A model generated the notes under the pieces. It made no database searches and was not told where the DNA came from. It worked only from the letters and a program-made list of their open reading frames with translations. From Juglans regia (taxonomy: Eukaryota; Streptophyta; Magnoliopsida; Fagales; Juglandaceae): a stretch of 64,000 nucleotides of DNA. A program made the position numbers and the translations under genes. The stretch lies in assembly GCF_001411555.2 (NCBI RefSeq), contig NC_049905.1, positions 3,720,001 through 3,784,000 of the forward strand. The letters are read 5' to 3'. Positions 36,655 through 52,000 of the stretch are shown in pieces; the stretch's first letter is position 1, and the number at the start of each line of letters is the position of its first letter.

Positions 36655-36771
36655 GTCATCATTTCTGCAAGACCGATCATCGTCTTCCGGATCAGTCTAC
36701 AACAGCCAACTGATCAGACTTACAAGCCGACGGATAATTTCGGAGAAAATCCCTCCCTCCCGTCCAGCGTC
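36655..36771 (+). other. Probable 5' UTR exon of ankyrin gene A
   Basis: The stretch AGGTCATCATTTCTGCAAGA through CGTCCAGCGTC|GTAAGT is closely conserved at 56727-56833 upstream of gene B. The conservation covers a strong donor (GTAAGT) in both. It has no long open frame, so it is taken as a non-coding first exon whose exact 5' end is unknown. Confidence 0.5.
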
Positions 36772-37007
36772 GTAAGTATTAATTATATGTTTACATGAGA
36801 GTGATGAAGTTTAAGTTTCAATCAGTTTACCTTTTTTCTCAATGCAAAATGATAGACTTATAATATTTTATATAACTCATTTTTTAAATAAAATATATTT
36901 AATTTGTAGAAGTAACCTTATTTTAAAACATGGTTATAAAAATAATTGTACGTGTATATATTTTATTTTTGAAATTTAACATTTCGGATCGGAGAAATTG
37001 GCTGCAG

Positions 37008-40000
37008 ATGCATACGCAGGAGGAGAACATGAGTCGGGATGAAGAGTTACGCAATCTGGAATTGTACAATGCTGTGCAAGTCGGTGATTGGGATAAGACA
37101 AAACGCATTCTTGATTCACTCCCCGAGGCATTGAATAAGAAAATCACAAATAAAGACGAAACGGCTCTTCACATTGCTGTTGAAAATGGACGTGAGGATA
37201 TAGTGGAGAAGTTGGTGAATCTTAATCATATGTCGAATGAGACCTTGGAAATGCATGACAAGGACGGTTACACAGCTCTAATCACGGCTGCCGTGCTTGG
37301 AAATTGGCCAATGGTGGATTGCATGCTTAACAAAAACCCTGGTTTGATCAGCGTTAAAAGTAAAGGGAATGATCTTCCTCTTGTTATGGCTATTGATTTC
37401 GGGCAAATACAAGTGGCACGCAATTTGTATAATAGACTTACTCCAATTGAAGATCATCTGATTCCACAAGATAATGATCATGATCATGATAAGAAGATTA
37501 AGGAAACCAATAGTGCTACGCTTCTTACCTGTGCTATCTATACTGAAACTTTGGGTAAGAACTCGTATGTGTTTTAGCAATAGAAATGTTTGATCAACCC
37601 AGAAGTTTTATATAAAAAAAGAAAATACTTATCATCCTCACATCACACACTAACGCATCTCATTTGTCGTTTTTATCTTTTTATTTAAACACACATATTT
37701 ACACATCAACATACATGTGTTTAAATAGAAGAAAAAAAAAAAACTAATTACATGTTGGTGTGTGTAGAGGATGATAAGTAGAAATTTCTTATTCTATATA
37801 TACTATACTTACATCCCACTTTCATTCCATCATGATGAGGTGACATGCATTGTCTATCAATCTTTATATATTGATTGAGGGGCAATCAATTCAAAAAGCC
37901 ACATTTTATGTAGTGAGATTGGGAATATGAATGACGAATAGCATTACTCTATTAAATATACTAATTCCTCTTTGACCATTAATTCTATGTTCTCATGTAC
38001 ATGATACTCCTGGTACGACAAAACAGATATTGCTTTGGATTTAATCGGACGCTGCCCACGTTTGGCACTGGCTGTTGACAAGTATGGCGAGTCTCCCATC
38101 TTTGCACTGGCCTCTATGCGTCAATCCTTCCCAAGTGGAAATCAGCTCGGGTTTTGGAAACAACGCATCTACTCCTGTATTACCATTCTGATCTCCTTTA
38201 GTTCTCTCTTGTTTTACAATATTGTAATATTCTTCAATATTAATGGCTCATTTAAAAGACACCGTCAATAATATTGGAATATTACGTTTTCTCAGTAATT
38301 AAAAAATAAATCAAGATCCATGAGAATAGCTTAAAAAAACATTCTGCTGCGTAGACTCTTTAATCCCATGATCGATCTCTTAATTGTAACAAAGATAAAA
38401 AATAAAAATAAAATAAAGAAAATCATAATCATGAGTTTAGTATTAAAAAGCACTTAGTATTTTAGAAATATTTTTCTTCAAAAAAATTCTCTTTATTTTC
38501 TAAAATAATCAATTTTATTTTTAAAAAAATTATTTGAACAAATATTACTTGAAATTTTTTATTTTTTATTTAATAGGCTTATTTTGTAATCTGTAAATTT
38601 TTAAATCTTTTTAGGGGTAATTTTGTCTTTTTAAGAGAAAATAGGGTACATTGCAATTTTTTGGCAGTTTAAGAGACTGATTGTCAAAATTGATAATTTG
38701 AGGAATGACTATAAATTGGGTGGTAGTTTGAGTTGACTTTCTGTATTTTCTCCTATAAATATATAAAACAATTTCGGGTATTTAAGATCATATATATATA
38801 AAAGTTGTAGATACATTTGGGAAAGATCACTTTAATTTCATATTGATGTACAAACATATATATAAACTACATACAATTGACACTTATACCCTCACACACT
38901 TATACTAATTACAAAAATGTCCTCTAATACCCCTCTCAAGCTGGGGCATATACATCATATAAACCTAACTTGAAACAAATACGTTTTAATTAACCGACTC
39001 CAACACAAAGACTTAGCAAACACATCTACGAGTTGATCGCCAGACTTCACAAAAGGTGTAGCAATGTCACCACTTAGTATCTTATCTCAAATGAAGTGAC
39101 AATCAATCTCTATATATTTAGTCCTCTCATGGAACATAGGATTAGAGGCAATATGCACTGCAGCTTGATTATCACAAAATAATTGAAGAGTAGGAGCTGG
39201 AAACCTAGTCTCTTGAAGGAAGTGTTGCAACCGTGTCAGCTAACTAGTAGTGTGAGCCATTGCTCTATATTCAGCTTCTACACTAGATCAGGCTACTACT
39301 GCTTGTTTCTTACTCTTCCATGTAACCAAGTTACCTCCTACAAAGGTATAATATCGAATAGTAGATCTTCTATTTGAAGGGAATCTTGCCCAATCAGCAT
39401 CTGAAAAGGCTTCAACTCTAAGATGTCCATTTGGTCGATACAGTAATCCAACGCTAGGTGCTCGCTTAAGATAACGAAGAATATGAATTACCGCATCCCA
39501 ATGTGAGACCCTAGGCATTTGTAAAAATTGACTCAGTACACTCGCTGCATAAGAGATGTCTGGTCTAGTGATAGTGAGATAATTCAATTTCCCAACAAGT
39601 CTTTGATACCTACCTGGATCTCCAAACAACTCCCATTCCTCTTTCAAGAATTTACGATTTGGGTCCATAGGGGTGTCAATAGGTCGTGCACCCAGCATAC
39701 CGGTTTCTTTCAGAAGATCAAGTATGTATTTCCTCTAAGATAGGTTGATACCCTCTTTAGATCTACTGACTTCAATTCCAAAGAAATATCTAAGCTTGCC
39801 CAAGTCTTTTGTCTGAAACTGATCATGTAAACATTGTTTTAGCCTAGCAATTCGAGTAGAGTCACTCCTAGTAATTACAATGTCATCCACATATACAACC
39901 AACAAAATGTGACTTGCATCACTATGTAGGTGAAATATTGAATGATCTATTTGGCATCTATGGAGACCAAATGCTAATACAACATCAGAAAACTTCCCAA

Positions 40001-43000
40001 ACCATGCTCGAGGAGATTGTTTCAAACCATAAAATGTCTTTTTTAACTTGCATACAGTACCTCGATACTCCCATTGAGCAACAAACCCAGGTGGTTGCTC
40101 CATATAAACTTTTTTATGCAAGTTGCCATGCAAAAATGCATTCTTAACATCCAGCTGAAATAAGGGCCAGTCTAAATTAGCAGTAAGAGAGATCAACACT
40201 CGAACAAAGGAGATTTTGACAACCGGGGTGAAAGTCTCATCGTAATCAATGCTATATGTTTGAGTGTAACCCTTATCAACCAAGTAGGCTTTCAGACGTT
40301 CCACATAACCATCAAGATGAAATTTGATTGTATATACCCATTTATAGCCAACAAGTTGCTTACCAGGTGGTAGTGGAACAAGATCCCATGTCTCATTATG
40401 GCGAAGGGCATCCATTTCATCTTTCATAGCTGTCCTCCATCCCATATTACATAAGGCATCCTGAACTGTCTTTGGAACAGAAAGTTTTGAAAGTTAGGAA
40501 GTAAAACATGAAAATGAAGGAGATAAGGCATGATATGAGACAAATTGATTAATCGGATGTTGAGTAACATAAGATCGAATACCTCTGCAGAGAGCAATAG
40601 GTGGAGAGTCTGAAATACTAGATAACTCAAGATCCAAAAATGGAGACATGATTGGTGAAGGCATGGAAGCCGGTAGCCACGAGCGATGCGAGTAAACCTG
40701 TAAAGGAACTGGGAGAGGGGGTGGAGGTGGAGGACTAGCGATAGGAGGGGAAAGTGTAAGATTAGGTAATGGTAGAGGATCACACTCAACACTCGAAGCT
40801 ATGTCAAAGAAATAGGATATGGATTCAAAAAAGGTAACATTAGCACTCATGAAGTAACGTCTAAGAACATGACTATAACAACGATATCCTTTTTGAGTCC
40901 GAGAATAACCAACAAAAAAACACTTGGTAGAACGTGGATCAAGCTTATCAAAACCTGGGCCAAAGCTATGAACATAGCAAACATACCCAAAAATTTTTGG
41001 AGGAAGGGTAAAAGGTGGAAATGAAGGAAACAAGATGGAGAAAAGAGATGAACCATCGAGAACTGATGAGGGCATACGGTTAATAAGGTGACAAGCAGTA
41101 AGAACACCATCACTCCAAAATCATTTAGGAACATGCATGTGCAGTAAAAGTGCTTGGGTTACATCTAACAAATGACGATTTTTACATTTAGCTACCCCAT
41201 TCTGTTGGGGTGTATAAGAACATGAAATTTGATGAACAATTCATTTGCTACTTAAGTAAGTAGCAAAGACACTAGATAGATATTCTCTAGCATTATCAGA
41301 ATGCAAAATCTGAATCTTTTTATTAAGTTGAGTTTTAATTTCTTTCCAAAACATTTTAAATATGGAAAGGAGTTCAGATCTTTCTTTCATCAGAAACACC
41401 CATGTCACACGAGAGTAGCATCAATAAATGTGACAAAATACTGAAATGTGTTTGATTCAATATTAATTGGTCCCCATATATCAGAGTGAACCAATTCAAA
41501 AGAACTCGAGGCTCGTTTATCAACTCGAGGTATAAACAACACACGAGAATATTTACTAATTTGACATGCGTCACAAGGAAAAGGAGACACATTTCCTAGA
41601 TTCCTGACTTGATGCTTTAAAAGGGAAAGAGAGGAATGACCAAGACGACAATACCGTTCATAAGTAGATGATGTGGATGTAAGGGCTCGAGTGAGTGATT
41701 GTTTAACATCAAGATAATATAGGCCACCAGTTTCATGCCCCGTACCAATCTTGTTTCTCATCTTGAGATCCTGAAAGACACATGAAGAGGGATAAAATGT
41801 TATTGAACATTGAATACTTTAAGTAATTTTACTGATGGACAACAAACTAAAGGGACAACTAGGAGCATATAGAATAGATGACAATGATATAGAGTCAGTG
41901 AGCTTAGTGGATCTAATGTTTGTAATTTTAGCAAGAGAACCATTAGCGAGAGTAACACTTTTGGAGATGTCACAGTATCTAACTTAGATAAGACAGAGGA
42001 TAGACCAGTCAGATGTTCATTAGCTCCTGAATCAATGATCCACGGATCTTGAATGGATGAGGCAAGACATGCGGATGCTATACCTGGGTGAGTAAGAGTA
42101 GTTGTGGTGGATGAAACACGTGTGTGACCCAAAAATCGATCATACTCATCCTTCAATATACTAATCATACCTGAGATGAAGCTAGTTAACTATGATGTAG
42201 TATCTTGGCAAATGACCTGATTAGCAGACCCAAATGGTCAACCATGTAGATCCTAAAAATAGTCCACCAAATAGCTAGTGCCACCACAATGGGTGCACTT
42301 ATGAGGCTCTCGACCTCGAGTGCGATTACCTTTGGCATCACGTCCCCCACATGCACCTCTACCACCTCGGCCTCCATGCCCAATAGGAGCAACATAAGAG
42401 GTAACCGCATCATATAACTGTGACTCAAATTTAAATGTCATATTTGAGAAACTCCACACAATATCACAACTAAACTTGGAGATTGAAACTTCACACAATA
42501 TCTGAATCACAATTCAACTTAAAAAATTCAAGAAACGCAATCTGGAAATGTAGATACTTAGCCCAAGTACCCAAAAAATAACTCAAATACCACAATTTCG
42601 ATCTTGTATCAGCTTGAACTGGTCTGAACCGGATAGTTTCGGGTCTGAACCGGGATGTTTGGGGTCTGTATTGGCCTAAATCAGCCTGTTTCGAGTCTGA
42701 ATCGAGTTATTTTGGGATGTATCGACTGTGTTTCGGGTCTAAACCGGTACCAGTTTAAAAACTGAGTTGAAACAAAAAGAAGCTATCCTAAATGAGGATA
42801 AGAATACCGTATAGGTGTTACCAAATAGGTTTTATTCTAGATAGGAATACACTCTTACTCCAGAATTTGGCTATTTAACTCAAGGATTGGATAGCTTATC
42901 CCTGCAGCCAAACACTCCAGGTTTCAACCTTTTGCTGGCGACGGAGGCCCTTTCCGGCAATGACGATGATGCCGGTACCCACAGACAAGGCCAGCGAGTC

Positions 43001-46000
43001 CACCCGTAGTGCCTAGTATCGGAGAAGACGCCGGAGAGTGGCCGGAAACCACTTCAAACACTTTCGGTCCCGACGATAATGGGAACCACCGTATCGATTC
43101 TGACGGCGACGACGATGCCAGTAACCATTGAAAAGGCCGGCGAGTCCACCCCTGGTGCTCAGTACCGAAGAAGACATCGGAGAGTGGCCAGAAATCGCTT
43201 CACATTGAACCACCGTATCGATTTTGGCGTGAACCACCGTATACGATCAATCCAACGTACACTACTCTCTGATACCATGTAGATGCATTTGGGAAAGATC
43301 ACTTTAATATCATATTGACGTACACACACACATATATATATATATACACTGCATACAATTGACACTTATACCCTCACACACTTATACTAATTACAATCAT
43401 GTCCTCTAACAAGTAGACTAAAAAAAAAGATCATTTATAAAAGAACTTAAAAGTTACAAGTATAAATCCATGTATACTTTCGATAGAGTGAAGGTAATAT
43501 GAAGCTAAAGTTATATACAATGCAATTCAAGAATTAAAAAATTTAATATGAACCTAAATACATTGGATAAGAATGCAATTCATGTAACTAGACTTCATGT
43601 ATTAGTTTCAAATGTTCTTTTATACTAAAGCAATTAATAAAATATACTTAAGTTATAAAGTCGATCATGCTATCCCTTAAGTCATTTTTTCTGTTATTTC
43701 TTTGAAAAATTCTATTATCAAGTCGGTGTTAATCAGCTCAAAATCTAGAATATTAAAATTAAGTTCTACCATATTGTTAATTAGATTTGCTAGCTTTTTC
43801 TTGCTAAAAAGGTATGCGCATTCGGCCATCGGCTCCTGCGATTTGTGAAACTTGTTTGAATATTTCATATGGGGAACAACGCCAAAGGAATCAAGAAGAA
43901 ATTAACAGATCAGGTACGCTAGCTAGCTAGTTTTTCCTCAGCTTATTTTCCCATAATTTTGGCTTGTAATTTGGCTAACATCTTCGGTTTTGCTTTTGTG
44001 ATAATTATCTATGATCTATTACTTAATTTATATTTTTTTGCTGTGCATTGGATCCACATTAGGGACAACATTTATCGCCATAACTGAAGTTAATATTTGT
44101 GACAAAATATAAATATCGCTGCAATAGGTTTTTTGAGACATGACAATTGCGTCCACTTAGAGGCCGTCCTTTTTGCCAATGGCCATATTCCTATCAAATT
44201 AAACTTATTTAGTCCAAGAGCAATGATCGCTACACCTACGATATTTCATTTTTACATGTTTTTTTATTTTTTATTTTTTCTAAATAGAGGACATTTATGT
44301 AAAAAAATGGAACACAAATAAAATAAAATTACTATTTTTGAGGTTGTACTATCACATTGATTGATTGTAAAATAAATGTAAAATAGTTATAGGAGAAACT
44401 ACTCTTAATTATCTAATTATTTATAATTAACGGATTTGAAATCTAAAATAATTATGAATAATAAAAAACACAAAGAAGACGTTCATGATGTAGTTATAAT
44501 GATGGTCATAAACATGTGGACAGTTGAGGTTAAATACAAAAATTACATATTTATTCAAACTATTTAGATTCATATATATTTATATATATATATATATATT
44601 TATATATATCATATTTTGATTAAAACTAGTTTATGTGTTTATATTTTCACTACAAGAAAAACGGACTTTTGTGACCAATTTATTACAACCAATTTTAGTT
44701 GCAAATAGTCATTTCGTACTGAAATTAACTGGTCATAAATAAGCAATTTTCTTGTAATGTTTATACTCTTTTGTATATGATATACAATGCTTGGATTGCA
44801 TTATATATGATTTTTAATTCTTTTATCAACACTGAAATAACTGATTTAAAATTTTCATGAATTATTCAATTTAATTTGTTGAATCGCCCGATTCATCGAA
44901 TCAGTGCTTACCTGATTCCATTTTTCAAGCCTTGTTGTTAAGTTAACTTGTAGAAAAGATTTATCCTAGTTTATAATTTTAAAAAATCAAGAAGTCGTTC
45001 CCTAATTATATATAGACTAGTACTCATCATTATTTTTAATTCTGTTCATCACATGAATAAAGATTTTTTTTTAAAAAAAAAATTGTCATTCTTCGATTAC
45101 TTAACGTATTTAATCAGGTATAAAAAGAAAAGAAATGTTATAGTAGGAAGATTAGTATGAAATGTTCTAAGCTTTTAAAGTTCCATGTTTTTTAATATTT
45201 ACTAACTTGACTTTTCATTAAATGACCAAATTATCTATAGTCATTTAATATAAGAATGGATGATGTGGTACCAACATGAGCAAATACCCTACTTCCAAAG
45301 TTATATATATATGCTACCTATAAGGTCAGTAATTTAATTTGATATATGATTTTTTATAAGTTAATTAATGATATAATATTATAGTAATTAAGACAAATAA
45401 GTGAGAAGTATAATAGACATAAGAAGACATTTAATCCAATAACGGATTAAGATGTTAAAATATGGATGAAGCTAGCGATAAATGATCCAGTAAAGTAATG
45501 TTAATGACTCAAGAGAAAAAGAGAATAAAGCTTACAATATTAACTTAAGACAACCCCGCATAACATGTAAATATCAAGAATATATCAGTTAGAATTCAGG
45601 ATTTCTGCTATGATATTATGTAAAATTATTATTTATTTCAAAATTTAATTAGATTTAATTATTTATTATATTCTTAACACTAGTGCCCTATGATGAGCTT
45701 CGTTGCACGTATATTATATTACACACACACACATATATATAATGATTTATATAATATTGAAGTTTCTCACTAGCACTCAGAAACTAATGAGAACATGAAA
45801 AAACTGCGAATTAGTATGTAGAAAAAGAAATATTCCGCTAGCTTTGATTTGGGTAAAAGTTTTCTAATACAAGTAATTAAACAAATTTTGTTTTTTTTTT
45901 TCTTTGCAGTACTGTCGGCAACGTGTGGCTATCTTGTTTCAGGAGTCCTTAACTTCTTTGGTATACCCTGTCCAGTACTCCATCAAAATCAATTCACAGA

Positions 46001-49000
46001 TTTTATTTTTTAAATTCGTTTTTATTATTAATTATTTATAATTTCATCTAGTTATAAAATGATTGACAAATGTCTCGATAATTATTGAAGGAATCACGCA
46101 GTTGTACGAAATGAAGAAGATCCATCATGTCCTGTACGATGAACTTCTTTCGACTCACATGTGTAAAGCGATATCAGAATCAAAAACACAACAACGTGTG
46201 GATGGCCTAGTTTATACTACTGCCATTTGCCAGGCTGCCAAGAACGGGATTTTTGAGTTCGTTTCTAAGATGCTTAAAACAGATCCACGATTTTTATGGA
46301 CCGAAGATGAAAAGACGAAAAGGAACATATTTATGCTTGCTGTCTTGCATCGACAAGAAAAAATCTTTGGCATTCTATATGGGCTAGATAAGATGAACTA
46401 CTACTTGGCATGTTTAGATGTCAACAAAAATAACATGTTACATATGGCAGGGATGATAGAAGATTCCACCAGGATTAATCAAATTCCAGGGGCAGCTTTA
46501 CAGATGCAAAGAGAGTTACAATGGTTCAAGGTCCCCTCTCTTTCTCTCTCTCTCTCTCCCTCCACACCCCACCCCACACACATGCATCCCCATGTTGTCC
46601 GCCTAGCATGCAGGATCCCCCTTTGTGCTTGCCTGAGGCGAAAGGAGAGGATCGAGCTTTTGCACCTCCTTGTTGGCCTCCTCTTTCTTCGGCCATTTCT
46701 CCAGCCAGCTTTTAAGCATTTTTGTTTTAGGTTTTTGTCTTTTTCCATTTAGATGAATTTGAAGCTAAAATCTAGCCATCGGCCTATATCCATTGCATGC
46801 ATGATATGTGCCCCTCAGGCAACCTTCTGATGTGCATCCTCCACCGTGCATGTCCTCCACCCTTAGTCCTTAATCTGCAACATATAATCACACACACCAT
46901 CTTGGGTGCGTGCAACAATTCTTATGATTTAGACATATTCTCTTTTAACATATATTAAGCGGATTTAAACTCGCGGCTTTCAAGCAAAGATGTGAGAGTA
47001 AAGGTTCTCATCAACCAACTCACTTCAATTCATTGCTCTCCGGTCCTAATCCAGGATTTACCGGTTTCTGTAGAGGCTTTGCAACAGTTCATCTATTGAT
47101 CTGCTCAAAAAACTGCCATTTTGGTAAACATTTTCATGGACTTTTGAACTAGAAATCATGAGTATCTAATCAACTTAATTGATTTTCTTTGTTAAATTTT
47201 TTTTCCTGTATTTACTAGTACTAGTTTGGGGTACTTATAAGGATCCCAGTTGTACACCTAGATAGTTTTATATCTTGATTAATTTACCGATATAGGTTAA
47301 TCTTGCTGAAAAGAAGGCAAGGCATATATCCTTCGTTCTCTTATTAATTCATTGGTGAACAAAATCCCATGAAATAGTTCCATGAGAAACCAATTAGCTA
47401 AAAAAAGTAGTTTAGAAAATGACTAGCTTGTAATCAGTAGCAAGCCTTATACCAATATTGCTTGAGATTTGTGCAGTCCGTGTCATACTCAAAGATTGGA
47501 ACAAGACTTAATTAAGATATCTCTTAAATTCTTGTTCGAACTAATTGAGTGCATGCCTCAAATGAAACCGAAATAAAAATATGAAGTAGGCTTCCAACAA
47601 GCTAGACTTGACCTAAGTCTACATTAATTTTTCAGCTTCATGGTACAGATGAGAAAGAAACACCATTAATGCCACATTGAACGCCTATTTATTACATGCA
47701 GCTGAAATATTAGTCATAATATATTCTTCGAATGCAACATCCTGTTGCAGTCCGATTCTTCTAGCTTGTTCCAAATTGGGACAGGCACGTTGGCACTTCG
47801 GATCTTGAACAATATTGCAACAAGTAGAAAGTATGAAATAAAAGATTGTGAGACCTTTTCTATCTTTATAATAATTTGATCAGCTCGTAGAAGGCTGGGG
47901 CTTAGGTATGTACTGAGATATATAAGGATTGGTCTTATAGATCAATTCCAGTGTTTTTCTCTGGAATATATATCTAGCACTATATATATAATATCTAATA
48001 TTGGAGCTGACGATTTTTATCATGGACTAGGTAGATTAATAATCATATATAATTTGGACGTATTGACCTTATCATATTTTCTATTTATTCTGTGTAAGGT
48101 TAGAGTTTCAGTCTTCATAATACTATATATCCAAGTAAGTAGTTTTGGTAGCATTCAGCTTGATCTAACAATTTCTTGCTAACTGTTGGAATATAGCCTC
48201 ACGGATTGAACAAATGGAATTAAAATCTAAAGCTACACGTGTTAAACTAGAAGAGGAAGAGGAGAGTTAGTTATTTCTGTTATAGTAGTTAGTTTGTTAT
48301 TTAGTTTATTATTTCTCATTTTCTCATTTAAGCCGTGTATATAAATATAGTTAAAGTACTCTGTAATTGATACCAATCAATTTCATTTCATGGAAGTTTT
48401 CCAATTCATCTTCTTTTGTATCTTCTTTCCTTCACGATTATGTCAATTCTCAATTCATCTGAAACTTGACATGGTATCAGATTGAGAAATAGTTCTTTGC
48501 TTCCGCAACCTTACATAGATTTTGCTCTGAAATCTCTGTAACTCTCCTGCTACATACTTTTCTTGCATTTCTTGGAAAAATTTCCAGAAATGACTTCTGA
48601 TGGAGAAGACTCTGTCAGTTCCCATACCTCTCATCGCATGATCAACCCTTCAGATGATTCATCAAGTCCATACTACTTGCACCCAAGTGACAACCCTGGT
48701 GCCTTACTTGTTTCTGAAATCTTTACTGGTGATAACTATATTGCATGGAGTCGATCCATCACCATTGCTCTAACAGTCAAGAACAAGGCAGTGTTCATTG
48801 ATGGTACAATTCTTGCTCCTCCTGTTAATCAATCTATTCTTCATACTGCTTGGCTACGTGCCAATAACTTGGTTCTCTCATGGTTAATGAATTCTATTTC
48901 CAAGGACATAAGGAACAGTCTTCTTTATGTTGCTTCTGCTGTTGACCTTTGGAAAGAATTGAAAACAAGATACTTGAGAAGTGATGGTCCGAGAGTCTTT

Positions 49001-52000
49001 CATCTTGAAAAATCTTTAAGTTCTATCACTCAAGATTATCTATCAATCACTGAATATTTTAGTTCTTTCAAGACTTTATGGGATGAGTACATTAATTACA
49101 GACCATTCCCAACTTGTAGTTGTGGCAAGATGGCAACCTGTACTTGCAACTTATTTGATTTCTTATTAATTAGACAGCAGTCTGATTATGTCTTAAAATT
49201 CTTGGTTGGCTTGAATGATTCCTATGCTTCAATTCGAAGTCAATTGCTCATGGTTTCACCATTGCCTAGTATGGCAAAAGTATTCTCTTTACTTCTTCAA
49301 GAGGAAAGCCAAAGACAACTCAATAATTCTGTTAGCAATGAAACTCATGCTTTGCTTGCTAAACAAACCACTCCAACCTTTGTTCCATCGAAATTCTCCA
49401 AAGACAAACAGAAGAGATCTTCTTTATATTGCACCCACTGTGGGTACAATGGCCATACAATAGAGAAATGCTTTCAACTTCATGGCTACCCCCCTGGCTG
49501 GACTGGACCAAAAGGGAAACGGAATCCACCTGCTGCTCATGCTGCTACATCAACTTCTGAGCTCTACATCCAACCCAGTAATGACAATCAAAAGTTCTCT
49601 TTAACTTCTGAGGAATTCCATAAATTGCTAGCACTTGCAAATTCTAACTTCTCTCAAATATCTACCCAAACAACTTCACCAGCTGTAAACATTGTTACTT
49701 CTCAAATTTCTGGTAAATCTTTGAACCCTTACTATTCTGTTTCTTCATCTTTACAGCATGTGTCCTCATGGATTCTGGACACAGGTGCAACAGACCACAT
49801 GGTCTGTTCACCCCTATTGTATTCTTCTACACCCACATCCATCAACACATCTATTAATTTGCCAAATGGGAACTCTGTTCCAGCTTCACACATTGGCAAT
49901 ATCAAACTTTCAAATACATTATCCTTGCATGATGTGTTATGTGTTCCCAGTTTTACACTCAACTTATTATCTGTTTCTAAACTAACAAAACAATCTAATA
50001 TTTGTGTTTCTTTCTTTAACTCCTACTGTCTTTTACAGGACCAATCAACAAAGAAGATGATTGGGATTGCCTTTGAAAAACATGGATTATATCACCTATC
50101 TCAAGCTATATCAAAAGATGTTGCCTGCACTCAACCTAACTATAATTCTTCTTCTTTTGTATCAGCTATCACTCTAAGTCAATTAGATCCTTGGCACCAC
50201 AGACTAGGCCACGTTTCTAATTCAAGATTACCTTTCCTTAAACAACTAGAGCCATCTATATCTTTTAATTCTTCTACTGTTTGTGATGTATGTCATTTAG
50301 CAAAGCAAAGAAAGATTCCATTTCCTGTATCTCAAACCAATTCCAATAAAATGTTTGACTTGATACATTCTGATATATGGGGTCCCTTCAATACTGTTTC
50401 CTATTCTGGTTTTAAATATTTTCTTACTATAGTTGATGACTATACACGTTGTACTTGGGTATATATGCTCAAGATGAAATCTGAAGTTCCTTCCATTCTC
50501 AAAAATTTCTGCAACATGGTAAAAACACAATTTAATACTCTTGTCAAAACAATAAGGTCAGATAATGGACCTGAATTCCTATTGACTCAATTCTATAATG
50601 ACAATGGCATTGTGCATCAAAGAAGTTGTGTGGAAACTCCACAACAAAATGGAGTTGTGGAAAGGAAACATCAACATTTATTAAACACTGCCAGGGCCTT
50701 AATGTTTCAATCAAACATCCCTTTAACCTTTTGGAGTGACTGTGTGCTCACTGCAGCACACATCATAAATAGAATTCCTACTCCTCTTCTCAAAAACAAA
50801 ACCCCATTCGAAATGCTTTTTAACAAACCACCTAATCTTTCTCACCTCAAAGTTTTTGGTTGTCTTTGTTTTGCATCAACACTCACAACTCATAGACATA
50901 AATTTGACCCGAGAGCCACAAAATGCCTCTTCTTAGGATATCCTTCTGATACCAAAGGATACAAATTAATAGATCTTCATACCAACAAAGTATTCATTTC
51001 AAGAAATGTAGTTTTTTATGAAAATGTCTTCCCTTTCAAGATTTTTCCTTCCAATCCTGAATTACATACTTTCTTATTCCCTCCAACAAATTCTGCTTCA
51101 GATTTCTATTTTCATCCTCCTGACATCCATTCTAATCAACATATTGTCTCAAGGCAAAATCTGAACTCAAATCCGAATATCACCTCAAACCAGAACCTTA
51201 CCAACCATCAACTTCCTTTGCACAATGAATCTGTTCCCCTTCCTTTGAACAATGAACCTGTTACTCAACTTGAATCTCAACATCTCAGAAAATCCTCAAG
51301 AGTTAAACAAGTGCCAAATTACTTGCAGGATTATTATTGTGGAACTGCTTCCCACATTTCAAATGCCATTGACTCATCTGCTATTGCTGCTTCCTCTCAT
51401 AATAAAAACATTCTATACCCCATATCTGATTTTATTTCTGCAAATAGATTATCCACTTCTCACAAAGCCTTTCTAGCATCACTTTCAGCTTCCCAAGAAC
51501 CCAAAACTTATAAATTGGCTTCTAAAATTTCTGAATGGCAAATTGCCATGCAAAATGAAATAAATGCATTAGAATTAAATAAAACTTGGGAAATTGTTAC
51601 TCTCCCTAATAATAAAAAGACCATAGGCTGTAAGTGGGTATTTCGAATTAAGCATAGGGCAGATGGGACTATAGAAAGACACAAAGCTAGATTGGTAGCT
51701 AAAGGTTACACTCAACAAGAAGGTTTGGACTTTTTTGACACCTTTTCTCCAGTAGCAAAAATTACTTCCATTCGGTTACTACTTGCTATAGCCTCTATTA
51801 AAAATTGGCATCTTCACCAATTAGATGTTAATAATGCCTTTTTACATGGTGAATTGCATGAAGAAGTTTATATGGACTTGCCACCTGGTTTGATTGTCAA
51901 AGAAGAAAATAAAGTTTGCAAACTTCTTAAGAGTCTATATGGCTTGAAACAAGCCTCTAGACAATGGTTTGCTAAACTCTCCACAGCATTGCTTGATTAT

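Larger units (their letters stand above)
38806..43411 (-). mobile_element. Decayed Ty1/copia retrotransposon in intron 3 of gene A, antisense
   Basis: The short LTRs are 43278-43411 (5') and 38806-38929 (3'). In plus orientation they begin TGTAGAT, and the intact copy ends TCCTCTAACA. Next to the 5' LTR the primer-binding site TGGTATCAGAG (43277-43267, minus strand) matches initiator-Met tRNA. Next to the 3' LTR is a purine tract, GAGAGGGG. AAGT adjoins both outer ends. The LTRs differ by substitutions and indels, so the insertion is old. The leader (about 42590-43260) carries a minisatellite built on TCTGAACCGG and a roughly 150-bp tandem repeat. Confidence 0.85.

Noticed and set aside
36930..37007. 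Upstream in-frame extension of gene A exon 2
   Set aside because: It is hydrophobic, AT-rich and ends in GCTGCAG, a good splice acceptor. Gene B has no equivalent coding extension there.
42946..43240. Arginine-rich frames in the intron-3 copia element
   Set aside because: They fall in the tandem-repeated, non-coding leader between the LTR and Gag, on both strands, without a domain.
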